Below are positions 50,101-58,535 of a DNA stretch of 64,000 nucleotides, piece by piece. The DNA comes from Micromonospora sp. LH3U1. Its GTDB lineage: Bacteria > Actinomycetota > Actinomycetes > Mycobacteriales > Micromonosporaceae. A program made the translations under genes and the position numbers. The stretch is from the NCBI RefSeq assembly GCF_028475105.1, contig NZ_CP116936.1:1984001-2048000 (forward strand). The letters are read 5' to 3'. The notes under the pieces were generated by a model. It had not been told where the DNA came from. It did not search any database and saw only the letters and a list, made by a program, of their open reading frames with translations. How positions within the stretch are numbered: position 1 is the stretch's first letter; each line of letters opens with the position of its first letter.

Positions 50101-53100
50101 GCGAATGGCGCAATGATTCGACGCGCCGCAAGCCCAAGAACGTCACGCCGGCGATGAGGCAGATTCTGGCCCAGATGAAGGCCTGGGGCGTCAAGGCCGC
50201 CCAGGCCGGCAAGAGTGCCGAACTCGGCCTCTCGGGGACCTCGGCCACCCGGCTCTGGGGCGACCTTCCCGACGTCGAGCGGCGGACGCCGACGGCGCTG
50301 CGGGAGGACACCACCGCCGCCCCGGTGGCCCAGGGAGGGCTGAGCACCACCCTGGCCTACCGTCCCGCCCCGAGCGCGTCCGAGATCGCCGCCCAGGAGC
50401 GGTTCGAGCGGCAGCTCACCGACTTCTACGAGGTCGACGGTATCCGCTGGTACGAGTGGGAGGGCCAGTACTACCAGCACGTGGTCGGCACCACCGGCCA
50501 GATGGAGTCTCGATGGGCCACCAGCGCACAGGCTGCCCGGATCCGCCTGGTCCTTGATGGCCAACAGGCGGAGTCGTCAGCCATGGGGGCGGCCCGGTTC
50601 GGCAGCGCTTCCGGCTCGGGCTCCGCTACCGGTAACGGCTCCGGCTACGCCCGGGCCTTCCCGGCTACCCCCGTCAGCGCCGGTCGCGGGCCGGTGACCA
50701 CCGCCTCTTCCGGCCTGCGCATGACGGCGCAGCCGGTCACCGCGTCGCCGCGCCAGGTGTCGGAGCCGTCGAGCGTGCGAGACACGACGGCCGACACCGG
50801 GTATGTCGCCGGTTCCGACACCAGCTCCGAGCACGGCGGTACCGCCACGACCGGGCCTGTCGCCACTCAACAGGCCCCCCAGGCCCCGGCGCCGCAGTAT
50901 GTCCGGGGCCGCGACTACTACGTCGGCGACAACTGGGTCGCCCGCGGCCCGCAGGCGAACGCGTGGGAGCAGACTTACACCCGCCCCGACCGTCCCGGTC
51001 GGCGTTATCGGCCGATCCTGGGCAGGAGCAACTATTATCAGCTGCGCGAGAGCGGGAGCAATCAGTGGCAGCTCTTCAAGGTCGGCAAGAGCGGCAATTA
51101 CTTCGTCAAGCACCTCGCCGCCCCGGTCACCACGTTGGAGCCGCTGATCGGCGAGCCCACCACGACACCTCTGGCGCAGGGCAACGGAGTGGTGTTCGGT
51201 GTGCCCGGGTCGGAAATCGTTCGGGAACTGTCGGATGTGCGGCTGCCGGAGGGCGGTTTCGTCGTCCTCGGAGAGGGCTACCGCAACGATGCCGGCGACA
51301 CCGTTCGTGGCGGCATCCGCAGCAGTGGCACCGCCTACGCCACGGCCGGCACGATCAGCGCGCAGATCCCGGCGGGCACGGCCGCGGCCGACATCATCGC
51401 CTGCGAGATCGTCAGCACCGGGACGCTGCGGGAGCTGTTCCGGCAACGGCCCGAGATGACAGTCGTGGGTGCCGACACCGAGGTTTTCGTCGTGCAGGCG
51501 CCGGAGGGCTCCACCGCGCCGGCGAAGGTTTTCACGGCCGAGACCGTCTGGGTGGACGGACGGCCCCAGCTGGTGCAGACCGGCGCGAACCAGTTCCGGG
51601 CCTACCGACCGGGCATGTCGCCCGACGCGGAACCGGAGGCGCTCGGCCACTATCTGCCGGGCACCGGCGTGCCGACCAGGGAGGAGATGGCCCGTGCGGT
51701 GGAGGCATCGCGGGCCTTCCACCAGTTGCCCTCGGGCGTCGCGCTGCACCTCGGCCCGTCGCAGTCCCCGGTCGACCAGATCGTACGGACCTTGACGACC
51801 ATCGGGTTGGAGGACCCGAAGCCGGGCTTGAAGCGAGCCCGGCCGCTGGTCGACGACAACAGTGTCTTCAACCGCGACCTGCGCGCGCTGCTGGAGCGGC
51901 AGATCGACCACGGTGAGCACCTTGCCGGCTCCCTGAAGAACCTCGGCAAGCTGGGCTTCGTCAAGGCGACGCTGGACGACCGCCTGCATGTGCGCAAACA
52001 CCGCATTGAACTGCACCGTGCGATCAGCGGCCTGCGCGGGGCGCTCGCGAGCATTCCCGCTCCCCGCACCGGCGCCACCGTCAACCCGGTGCTGGACCAG
52101 CGGGCGGCCGAGGAACGGGCCGCGGACATCGCCGGAGCGATCGAGGGCTACGCGCACGTCGCGGAGGAGATCGCGAAGCACATGCGCGAACTCGTCACCG
52201 ACGCTGCGGTGAAGGCCGCCGTGCGAGGCGAGGCCAGCAACACCAGGAAGGCCCTGGAACAGGTGATCGGCATGGTCGAGGGCTCGCTTGGATGGACCGC
52301 CAGCGTCTTCGTGCCCACCGGACTGGCCGCGGTGCCGGCGGCGGTCGGTTTCGTCGGCAAGGGTGCCGGCATCATCGCCCTGCGGGAGTTCGAGAAGTAC
52401 CAGGCGAACGAGTTCCAGAAGAAGAACAGCAGCACGAAAGCGCTCCTGCTGGCGGACATCCAGCCTGCCCTCATGGCGAAATCCATCGCCGCCTCGTACC
52501 AGAGGGGCTTCGAGCTCTTCCTGGCGGCGGCGGGCTTCGCCGGCGCCTACGTCCCGGGCTGGCCGGTGATCTCCGCAGGTCTCACCAAGATCTTCAAGGG
52601 CTTCTTCGAGGAACGCGCCAAGATGCTCGAGAAGCAGATCGCCGAGATGAAGGCGGCTCAGCACGGGGCGACGATCCCGGAAAAGGAGATCTACCGCCGG
52701 CTCGGCGATCGGCTCTGGACGGAGCTACGTAACGAACTCAAGCTGAAGCTCAAGAACGTCGGCACCGTCCAGCAGATCGTCACCGCCGCCAAGGGCGAGC
52801 CGGAGTTGATGGGCCTGATCAACATCGGCACCGACTTCGCCGTCCAGCTCGGCCTTGGCGTGGTGTTCACCCTGTTCCCGCCGAAACCCGCCGTGAAGAT
52901 CGACGGTGAGGACCTGCGCAATGTCATTCTGGACGTGATCGGCAACCGGAACCCGGCCGACAAGATCGTTCCGTCGACCTCCACCGCCCTGGTGCCGGAC
53001 GAGGCCATACCCGCCTCGGTGCCGCAGACCGACGCGCGTGGACGGTCGATTCTCGCTTACAAGGCGTCGAAGTCGAAGCCGGATGCGCCCTACGTGAAGA

Positions 53101-55118
53101 TCAACGTGCACGGCACCAACCTCTGGGGCACTCTCGCCGGCACGCGTTTCACGCCGCAGGAGCCGGACGCGGGCGCGTTCGTGCCCAGGGAGACCTGGCG
53201 CGACCGGGTGATCGGTAACGACCACTACATCGAAACGGTACGCGACCCCGACACCGGAAGCGTCGGACAGAGCACGCGGGTGGACGGAACGTGGCACAAA
53301 CCGTGGGCGGACAAGTACCACTACCTGTTCGTGCATTCCGAGGACGGAACGTGGGAGTGGGCGCACGCCTTCTCGCCGACCGGCCGGCTCGACAGCGACG
53401 AGTTCAGCCTCAGAGCCGAGTTGGAGCGCAACCAGCAGTGGCTCAAGCCCTTCACGTTCGAGCCGCCCGCGGCGCTCGCCGTCGACTTCGGGGCGCGCAA
53501 ACTCGAGCCGACGCTGAACTCGGGGGCGCTGCGGCAATTCGTCGACAACGTCGCGTGGAAGGCCGCGGATCTGTCGCGCACCTACGGGCCGCGCGTTCCC
53601 CTGAAGATCCACGTAGAGGGTGGGAGCAACGGCCACAACGCGCTGCGAGCCGGAATCGACAAGCTCAACGGCCTACCGGAGCAGGCCGTCGGCGCCGGTC
53701 TGACGCGTGCCGAGGCGGTACGTGCGCCGCTCGTAACCATGTTGGGCGAAGCGCTCGGCCGCTTCCGCTACCTGCACCCGGGGCAGGCCGACCAGCTGCC
53801 CAACGCCGAGGATCTGGTCGCCTCGGCGTCGACCCGCGGCTCGCGGTTGGACGCCTCGAAGCTGCCCGACGGCCTGCTGAAGCAGGACGCTGGTCTCGAC
53901 GACGACGCCCTCCACCGGCAGACCCGGGTGTGGTTCGAAGAGCTCACTGTCGCCGTGCCGGGTTCGCCCGCGTCGGCGCAGGGCAGCCTCGGCTCCTCTT
54001 TCCACGAGTCCGACCTGGATGCCAAGCCGAACTGGCTGGTTGACGCCCAGGAGAAGATGCCGCACCCGCAGAATGCCCCGGCGAACCTGGTCAGCGACAC
54101 CGGCGCCCTGGTCGCCAAGGGCGCGCCGCCCCGAGATCTGCTCAAACTGGCCGAGAACAATCCGGGGCAGGTCTACTTCTGGCTCAGCACAACGGCCCGC
54201 CAGGCCCCCACATCGACGCAGATCACCGAACTCAATGAGGTGCTCGAACAGTTCGCGCAGGGCCGCACCCAGGTCACGGTCTTCACGAAGGGCGTGGTCA
54301 GCGACGAGCTGCTCGATGCGATCGCACCCTACGGCGGCGCACTGGTCAACTCGGCGCCGGCCGCCGCCGGTGGGCTCAGCGTCAGCCTGGACAATCCCTG
54401 GCACGTCCAGCCCGCGGATCGCACGGTGCCCCGTAGCCAGCGCCCCGACCAGCCCAGCCCCAAGCTCGACGACAAGCTGGCGGGAGCCGTCGCGAAGCTG
54501 CACCGGGACCCGGGGATCCCACGCGCCGACGAGGAGTTCGGCGAGTTCGTCTGGGGTGGCCTGTCCGTACGCGAACAGTACGACCGTCTCCGGTCGGCAC
54601 CCGCGACCTATCTCACCCAGGCCAACAAGGCGCTGGCCGAGGGGATGGCGCAGCGGGTCAAGACCAGCATGCGAGCCGGCATCGTGGACCCGCTGCTGAC
54701 GTTCGGTGCCGAGACCGACGTGGTGCCGCGCTACCACGAGGCGACCATGGAGGAACGCCCGAAGGCGGTGATCTCGAGCGTCTACGAGTTGGCAGATGCG
54801 GGGGTCAAGGCCGACGTCCCGATCACCGAGAAGTTCCAGACGCTCGTCGAGGCTACCGGCCGCGGCGCGACCGACGTCAGCGCGCGTAACCAGTTCGACT
54901 TCACCTCGGCACTGCTCAAGGCTGTCGACCTGGCCCGTGCCGGGCAGTTCACCAACGTCGCGGCGTGGGTCGCCGAGAACAAGCCACGCCTCGACGCCAC
55001 GATGAAGCGCACCTGGGTCGACGCGCTGGGCGACGTCATCAAGGATCTGGGTAGCGCCGGGAAGGCGGGCGAGGCGCAGCAGCTCGAACGTGTCCTCGGA
55101 GCTGTCTACGACTGTTGA
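47163..55118 (+). CDS. Giant multidomain protein with papain-like and deaminase-like domains
   Basis: This 2,651-residue protein starts at ATG 47163 (AGGAG eight bases upstream). Residues about 285-420 show a papain-like fold set: Cys298 in 'LADLAACVTGVRNLA', His385 in 'SIGHAVAFRD' and Asp400 in 'LRAVDFRAGEV'. A basic, Gly-rich linker follows ('NKRRHESDSDGQKAPTKR'). Residues about 540-790 look like a zinc deaminase: strand 'MIINGRLVIASN', His718-Ala-Glu720 in 'NMHAEQKLMVA' and Pro749-Cys750-x2-Cys753 in 'MRPCLACLLG'. Then come Tyr/Trp-rich repeats, long helices, two hydrophobic segments (about 1709-1741 and 1784-1806), an alpha/beta region and a helical tail ending 'VLGAVYDC'. A secreted polymorphic effector is inferred. 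Confidence 0.82.
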   Translation: MAGNIPAICLEGYTPVPSGLHLGIDPTAEVPTRVLEAPELPGIVQVHLGDGSLGATRIGDALAREHVGTIARMVQTLAPDVTRSVTRAGVDAWTGLGLPVRLPGRTDLLDPADQYVLPVDAAGGVTDPLLATGVVVLPKQHLADTLTTAVRTGVGPVHPAMSGQLRFDGDVAWIGLPAAMVNPRHADLTEVPPTGETGRVTSFPALLTHLETLRPGERAVVDVTSAAGAPPQAYHVIAAADGLSVLRFSGGTATAEPLPRTFDTMTVTMPGQLGRSAASLATLVAQLPPINLADLAACVTGVRNLARDLYGSVRTGQAADDLATLPGTLTRSPDPSPDPFAAVTDRQWGAFDSLSTVSQALRGAPTGSRGATVFALVGRPGSIGHAVAFRDTADGLRAVDFRAGEVGRVRPADEVASDLVDARMLLVDGNGQVTAVATAVESASTVRALVDSGLVGPDGVRYAGRQSTKHGKSSGSGGREDNGGGDRNKRRHESDSDGQKAPTKRPATVDANVMAQIRTILTRFSLDFGRLPQQGRSTDQVNFRYARSYKNSAADAVGQSLRHLSLALYDAGQQLRDANRATIASSDRDFEMQSMIINGRLVIASNSDTTTRLLGERASSLPRHPIRTLIHERGRARYKGQERIEAQRRLTDAVGKLDGSADVAGSRPANAVTDILSSEGRTVTVDASDREAVRNALTSPDFRNAIILLRHSPEPNMHAEQKLMVAVDRSGLTRETIRGDFAIHGRMRPCLACLLGLEHLNGTHGVQHNTNPGAAYDAAFESLLRHRPQVATDPHQPQAQGHWVLSRLEEMLGGDFRTNYSAWSNEQAPEGSVQGPEPQYGLQSVGERPHDRRNYETPSTSGDERTFVDFEPTMAGDIRTVRQDLRNDPDALRLRELSEQYVATRKTNTQLPREWTEIVRRLNTRLENARAISEYTPGISEATVSKHAKQAERLLQASGGDLTPAVEEALWQELRDVIPSEWRNDSTRRKPKNVTPAMRQILAQMKAWGVKAAQAGKSAELGLSGTSATRLWGDLPDVERRTPTALREDTTAAPVAQGGLSTTLAYRPAPSASEIAAQERFERQLTDFYEVDGIRWYEWEGQYYQHVVGTTGQMESRWATSAQAARIRLVLDGQQAESSAMGAARFGSASGSGSATGNGSGYARAFPATPVSAGRGPVTTASSGLRMTAQPVTASPRQVSEPSSVRDTTADTGYVAGSDTSSEHGGTATTGPVATQQAPQAPAPQYVRGRDYYVGDNWVARGPQANAWEQTYTRPDRPGRRYRPILGRSNYYQLRESGSNQWQLFKVGKSGNYFVKHLAAPVTTLEPLIGEPTTTPLAQGNGVVFGVPGSEIVRELSDVRLPEGGFVVLGEGYRNDAGDTVRGGIRSSGTAYATAGTISAQIPAGTAAADIIACEIVSTGTLRELFRQRPEMTVVGADTEVFVVQAPEGSTAPAKVFTAETVWVDGRPQLVQTGANQFRAYRPGMSPDAEPEALGHYLPGTGVPTREEMARAVEASRAFHQLPSGVALHLGPSQSPVDQIVRTLTTIGLEDPKPGLKRARPLVDDNSVFNRDLRALLERQIDHGEHLAGSLKNLGKLGFVKATLDDRLHVRKHRIELHRAISGLRGALASIPAPRTGATVNPVLDQRAAEERAADIAGAIEGYAHVAEEIAKHMRELVTDAAVKAAVRGEASNTRKALEQVIGMVEGSLGWTASVFVPTGLAAVPAAVGFVGKGAGIIALREFEKYQANEFQKKNSSTKALLLADIQPALMAKSIAASYQRGFELFLAAAGFAGAYVPGWPVISAGLTKIFKGFFEERAKMLEKQIAEMKAAQHGATIPEKEIYRRLGDRLWTELRNELKLKLKNVGTVQQIVTAAKGEPELMGLINIGTDFAVQLGLGVVFTLFPPKPAVKIDGEDLRNVILDVIGNRNPADKIVPSTSTALVPDEAIPASVPQTDARGRSILAYKASKSKPDAPYVKINVHGTNLWGTLAGTRFTPQEPDAGAFVPRETWRDRVIGNDHYIETVRDPDTGSVGQSTRVDGTWHKPWADKYHYLFVHSEDGTWEWAHAFSPTGRLDSDEFSLRAELERNQQWLKPFTFEPPAALAVDFGARKLEPTLNSGALRQFVDNVAWKAADLSRTYGPRVPLKIHVEGGSNGHNALRAGIDKLNGLPEQAVGAGLTRAEAVRAPLVTMLGEALGRFRYLHPGQADQLPNAEDLVASASTRGSRLDASKLPDGLLKQDAGLDDDALHRQTRVWFEELTVAVPGSPASAQGSLGSSFHESDLDAKPNWLVDAQEKMPHPQNAPANLVSDTGALVAKGAPPRDLLKLAENNPGQVYFWLSTTARQAPTSTQITELNEVLEQFAQGRTQVTVFTKGVVSDELLDAIAPYGGALVNSAPAAAGGLSVSLDNPWHVQPADRTVPRSQRPDQPSPKLDDKLAGAVAKLHRDPGIPRADEEFGEFVWGGLSVREQYDRLRSAPATYLTQANKALAEGMAQRVKTSMRAGIVDPLLTFGAETDVVPRYHEATMEERPKAVISSVYELADAGVKADVPITEKFQTLVEATGRGATDVSARNQFDFTSALLKAVDLARAGQFTNVAAWVAENKPRLDATMKRTWVDALGDVIKDLGSAGKAGEAQQLERVLGAVYDC

Positions 55119-55122
55119 TCGG

Positions 55123-55158
55123 CGGGGTCCGGGCCGTCACGCTGCGGCTCGGACCCCG
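55123..55158. terminator. Bidirectional hairpin between convergent genes
   Basis: CGGGGTCCG (55123-55131) pairs with CGGACCCCG (55150-55158) between the stop of the giant gene and the stop of the minus-strand anti-sigma-like gene. There is no T-tract. Its position suits a shared terminator. Confidence 0.6.
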
Positions 55159-55159
55159 G

Positions 55160-56485
55160 TCAGCTGCCGTTCGGCCCGAGGTTCGCGCCCTCGCTCTTCG
55201 ACAGGTACACCGTCACCACTGTGGTGCGGTCACTGCGTAGCACCACGAAGTGCGAGACGTCGGCGATCGCGACTGGCGCCGTGCCGGCGACCTCCTGCAC
55301 CTTGCCGGCCCCGCCAGTCCAGTTGACCACGGGCCACCGAGTGCCGTCGAGGCTGTAGCCGTACAGCCGGTAGCCGACATCCTTCTGCAGGCCGGTCACT
55401 GTCGCCCGCACCTGCACCGACCCGTTCACCTGGGTAAGCGATACCGCCAACTCGGCGTGACTGTCCACATCCGTCGCCGATGCCGCGGCGCTGACGACGA
55501 TCGGCACGCCGGGTGCGGTCGACTCATTGCCGTCGCGCAGCAGCGCCCCCACGGCCAGACCCCCCAGCGTCACAGTGGTGGCCAGCATCCCGATGGAGGT
55601 CACCAACGCTCGCGTACGCCCGGCTGGCCGGGGCTGACCGACCACCGCGGGCGTGGGTGTAGCGGGCGCAGGCGACTCGGCGGCGGGAGCAGCGTCGACC
55701 ACAGGCGCGGGCCGCGCACCCGGAGCGACAGTCGCGGCGGGCGCGGGCCCAACGGCCGGAAGCGACGGCCGGGGCCGCGACACACGCGTCGCCGGGGCGG
55801 TCGGGCTCGGTGCCGGGCGCGCGGCAACGGCAGCTGACGGCAGGGGAGGCGCGGCGGGCATGCCGGCAGGCGATGGGGCAGGTCGGCCCGGTGATGGTGC
55901 GGGCAGGCCAGGTGACGAGGCGGGCAGGCCAGCAGCCGGCGGGGCGGATCGGGCAGGCGGCGTGGCAGAGCCGTGGCGCCCGGTCGGTTCGGGGGCAGGC
56001 GCGGAAGGCGGCGGCGTCGACGTGCTGTGCGGGGATCCTGTCGCCGCACGGTGTCCCGGCGCCACAGGCGAACCGGCCGGTGCGGTAGCGGACCGCGCTT
56101 CGGGCGCAGCGGCGACGGCTGGAGGGCTTGCGGCAGGTGTGTCCGCCGCCTCGACGCGACCGAGCCGGTGCGTCCAGGGCAGACGCCGCGGGCGACGGGA
56201 CTCGTCCCCCGGTTCCTCGATCGGCGCGAAGTGCTCCGGGAACGCCGGCGGTGTTGCGGTGCCGAGGGCCCCGTACGCGTTGACAAGCGTCTCCCGCTCG
56301 TCGGTCAGCAGCGCCAGCACACCGAGCACCTCGCACAGCCGGTCCGCCTCGACGCGGCACGCGGCGCACGCGTCGAGGTGCTCACGTACCCGCGCGGAGA
56401 ACGTCTCGTCGAGCACGTCGAGGTGATAAAGGCCCAGCAACTCCTCGACGTGCCCGGCATCGTCGACCACCCGCCTCACATCCAC
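55160..56485 (-). CDS. Zinc-finger anti-sigma-like membrane protein 1
   Basis: About 441 residues. The N-terminus has a zinc-binding anti-sigma (ZAS/HC2) motif: His36-x3-Cys40-x2-Cys43 in 'VREHLDACAACRVEADRLCE', preceded by helix 'HVEELLGLYHLDVLDE'. A very long Pro/Ala/Ser linker (about 110-285) leads to one membrane helix (about 293-316, 'VTSIGMLATTVTLGGLAVGA') and an extracellular beta domain ('VGYRLYGYSLDGTRWPVVNW', 'FVVLRSDRTTVVTVYLSKSE') resembling the C-terminal sensor of RskA-type anti-sigma factors. The start is uncertain: GTG 56485 or GTG 56470. It is the last gene of the minus-strand set headed by an ECF sigma factor. Confidence 0.8.
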   Translation of the reverse strand: MDVRRVVDDAGHVEELLGLYHLDVLDETFSARVREHLDACAACRVEADRLCEVLGVLALLTDERETLVNAYGALGTATPPAFPEHFAPIEEPGDESRRPRRLPWTHRLGRVEAADTPAASPPAVAAAPEARSATAPAGSPVAPGHRAATGSPHSTSTPPPSAPAPEPTGRHGSATPPARSAPPAAGLPASSPGLPAPSPGRPAPSPAGMPAAPPLPSAAVAARPAPSPTAPATRVSRPRPSLPAVGPAPAATVAPGARPAPVVDAAPAAESPAPATPTPAVVGQPRPAGRTRALVTSIGMLATTVTLGGLAVGALLRDGNESTAPGVPIVVSAAASATDVDSHAELAVSLTQVNGSVQVRATVTGLQKDVGYRLYGYSLDGTRWPVVNWTGGAGKVQEVAGTAPVAIADVSHFVVLRSDRTTVVTVYLSKSEGANLGPNGS

Positions 56486-56528
56486 GGTTCGCTTACTGCC
56501 TGTCGTGGGCCTCCAGGCATGGCGGTCG

Positions 56529-58382
56529 TCATTCCGCGCTCTTGTCCGACTTCGCTCCCACCGATGCCTCGCGGTCCGCCGTCGACGCTTGTGGAGTGCC
56601 CGTGCCCCGCTCGGACGAACCGGGCGAGACCGGGACGCCGGCCTTCGCCTCGGGATTGAACGAGGTCGGAGTTGGTGAGGTCGGCATCGCGGGGTCGCCG
56701 TCCCTCGTACCCGGCCGTGCTCCCGGGGTGATGTGGGCCGTGTCCCGCTGGGCGCTCGGCCTGACCGCTGGCGGACGCGTGGCAGGCGGCGGAGTGTCGT
56801 CGCCGGCCGGCGGCTCGACGGCCTCCTCCTCGGGCACCGCCTCGTCCCGCAGCAGCCGGCGGATGCGGACGACCAGCAGGACTGCCGCGGCAAGGGCGAC
56901 AAGCGTCACCACGATGAGCAGGGCTGACCGGCCGCCGGTGGCTCCGGAGGTGATCCGGGCGAGACTCTGCTCGTCGGATTCGGGGGACACGGCCTCCTCC
57001 GGCAGCACCTTGGTCACCGACTCGGCCGGATTGATCATTCCCGCGCCGAAGCGGCCGTCGAGGGCGGTTCCGCTGCCGATCTTGTCGGCGGTCGCCTGGA
57101 GCCGGTGGGCGACCTGCTGAGCGGTCAACTCCGGGTACGCGCTCCGGACGAGTGCGGCGGTGCCCGCGACGAAGGCCACGGCGTAGTGGGTGCCGCTGCC
57201 CGTCATCGAGCCGGTACCGGTGATGCCGGTGCTGGTGACGTTGACGCCCGGCGCCACGACGTCCACGCCGCCCTTGCGGTAGTCGTCGGCGCCCTGGCCG
57301 TCCACGCCCACCCCGCCGACGCGCAGTCGGCCGTCGCCGGTCGCGGCGTCCGCCTCAGCCGGGGTCGAACGGCGGGCGGCGCCGAGTACGACGACGACGT
57401 CGTGCTTCAGCGCGTCCGCGATGGCGTCCGCGACGCCCTTGTCGGCGGCGTCCACGTAGGGTCCGAGCGCGATGACTGTGGCGCCGGCCCCGATGGCCGC
57501 GTTGATTCCGGCGGCGGCGTCGGCGGCCCGCACCTTCGTGCTGGTGTCCGCTATCCGGATCGGCAGGACCGTGGAGTCCGGCGCAACCCCTGTGATACCG
57601 CCACCGGAGCCGGGCTGTGCGGCGATGAGCCCGGCCATGGCGGTCCCGGTGCCGAGACAGTCAGTGTCACCACGGCCGCTACCGGTGACGATGTCCGAGC
57701 CGACGGCGACGTGCCCGGTCAGCTGCGGCAGGCTGCCGTCCGCGCCGGAATCGACAACCGCGACGAGCTGACCCTTGCCCCGGCTCTGCGGCCAGGCCTG
57801 GTCGGCGGCGAGCCGTAGCTGGGCCCAGCTGGAGGTGCTGCTGGACGCGGCAGCGGTCGCACACGGCCCTCCCTTGCCGTTCTTGCTCGTCTGGCCGCCT
57901 TTCGACGGGCTCTTGGCCGGCGTGGGCGTGGTGGTCCCCGTCGCGGTCCCGCCGGCCGGGGGGGCCTTACGGGATGCCGATGGCGTGGGCGTCACCCCCG
58001 GCTTGGGGATCACTGTGGCCGTCGGCGACTTGTCGGGCAGTACGCCGTACTGCACGCCGCCGCCGACGGCGTCCCAGGGCAGGATCAGGATCCAGCCGGC
58101 GTTGAGCCTCGCCGGGTCCACGAGTACGCCGCCGTCGGGCTGTGGCCGTCCGGAGTTGAGGTTGAACAACTCGGGGGAGCGGGCACTGTCGCCGACAAAG
58201 CGCTCGGCGATCTCGCTGAGGTTCTCCTTCGCGCCGTTCTGCGACGAGGTCACCGTGTAGTACTTCACGTAATCCTCGTCGGCGTGCGCGGCGGTCGCGG
58301 TGAGGCTGAGCAGCGCTACCACCGCGCTCACGGCCAAGCCCGCACGAAGTGCCGATCGAGTGATCAAGGACATGCGTCTCAC
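56529..58382 (-). CDS. LysM-containing mycosin (S8 fold) lacking catalytic His and Ser
   Basis: The 617-residue protein has a signal peptide (to about Ala34), a LysM-like domain ('NLSEIAERFVGDSARSPEL', 'LNAGWILILPWD'), a Pro/Thr linker, a subtilisin-fold domain (about 180-455) and a C-terminal membrane helix (about 487-507), the layout of T7SS mycosins (MycP). The catalytic Asp211 is present in 'LVAVVDSGAD'. Where GHGT is expected the sequence is 'DCLGTGTAMAG' (His replaced by Thr245), and where GTSxAAP is expected it is 'GSGTHYAVAFVAG' (Ser replaced by His399). The oxyanion Asn region reads 'VVVVLGAARRST'. It is therefore probably a structural pseudoprotease of the secretion complex. Confidence 0.9.
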   Translation of the reverse strand: MRRMSLITRSALRAGLAVSAVVALLSLTATAAHADEDYVKYYTVTSSQNGAKENLSEIAERFVGDSARSPELFNLNSGRPQPDGGVLVDPARLNAGWILILPWDAVGGGVQYGVLPDKSPTATVIPKPGVTPTPSASRKAPPAGGTATGTTTPTPAKSPSKGGQTSKNGKGGPCATAAASSSTSSWAQLRLAADQAWPQSRGKGQLVAVVDSGADGSLPQLTGHVAVGSDIVTGSGRGDTDCLGTGTAMAGLIAAQPGSGGGITGVAPDSTVLPIRIADTSTKVRAADAAAGINAAIGAGATVIALGPYVDAADKGVADAIADALKHDVVVVLGAARRSTPAEADAATGDGRLRVGGVGVDGQGADDYRKGGVDVVAPGVNVTSTGITGTGSMTGSGTHYAVAFVAGTAALVRSAYPELTAQQVAHRLQATADKIGSGTALDGRFGAGMINPAESVTKVLPEEAVSPESDEQSLARITSGATGGRSALLIVVTLVALAAAVLLVVRIRRLLRDEAVPEEEAVEPPAGDDTPPPATRPPAVRPSAQRDTAHITPGARPGTRDGDPAMPTSPTPTSFNPEAKAGVPVSPGSSERGTGTPQASTADREASVGAKSDKSAE

Positions 58383-58535
58383 CTTTGTCGTAGCCGTCCG
58401 GGATTGAACCGGATGGTGTCGCCGGGCATCTCAGGGACCGGCTCATCTTCCGGGGCGTACCTATGCAATTTCGGCATCTACAGCACTGGCGACGGCGCTT
58501 CCGACCCACTTGCCGGTCACCGGCGGGTCGGCGGT

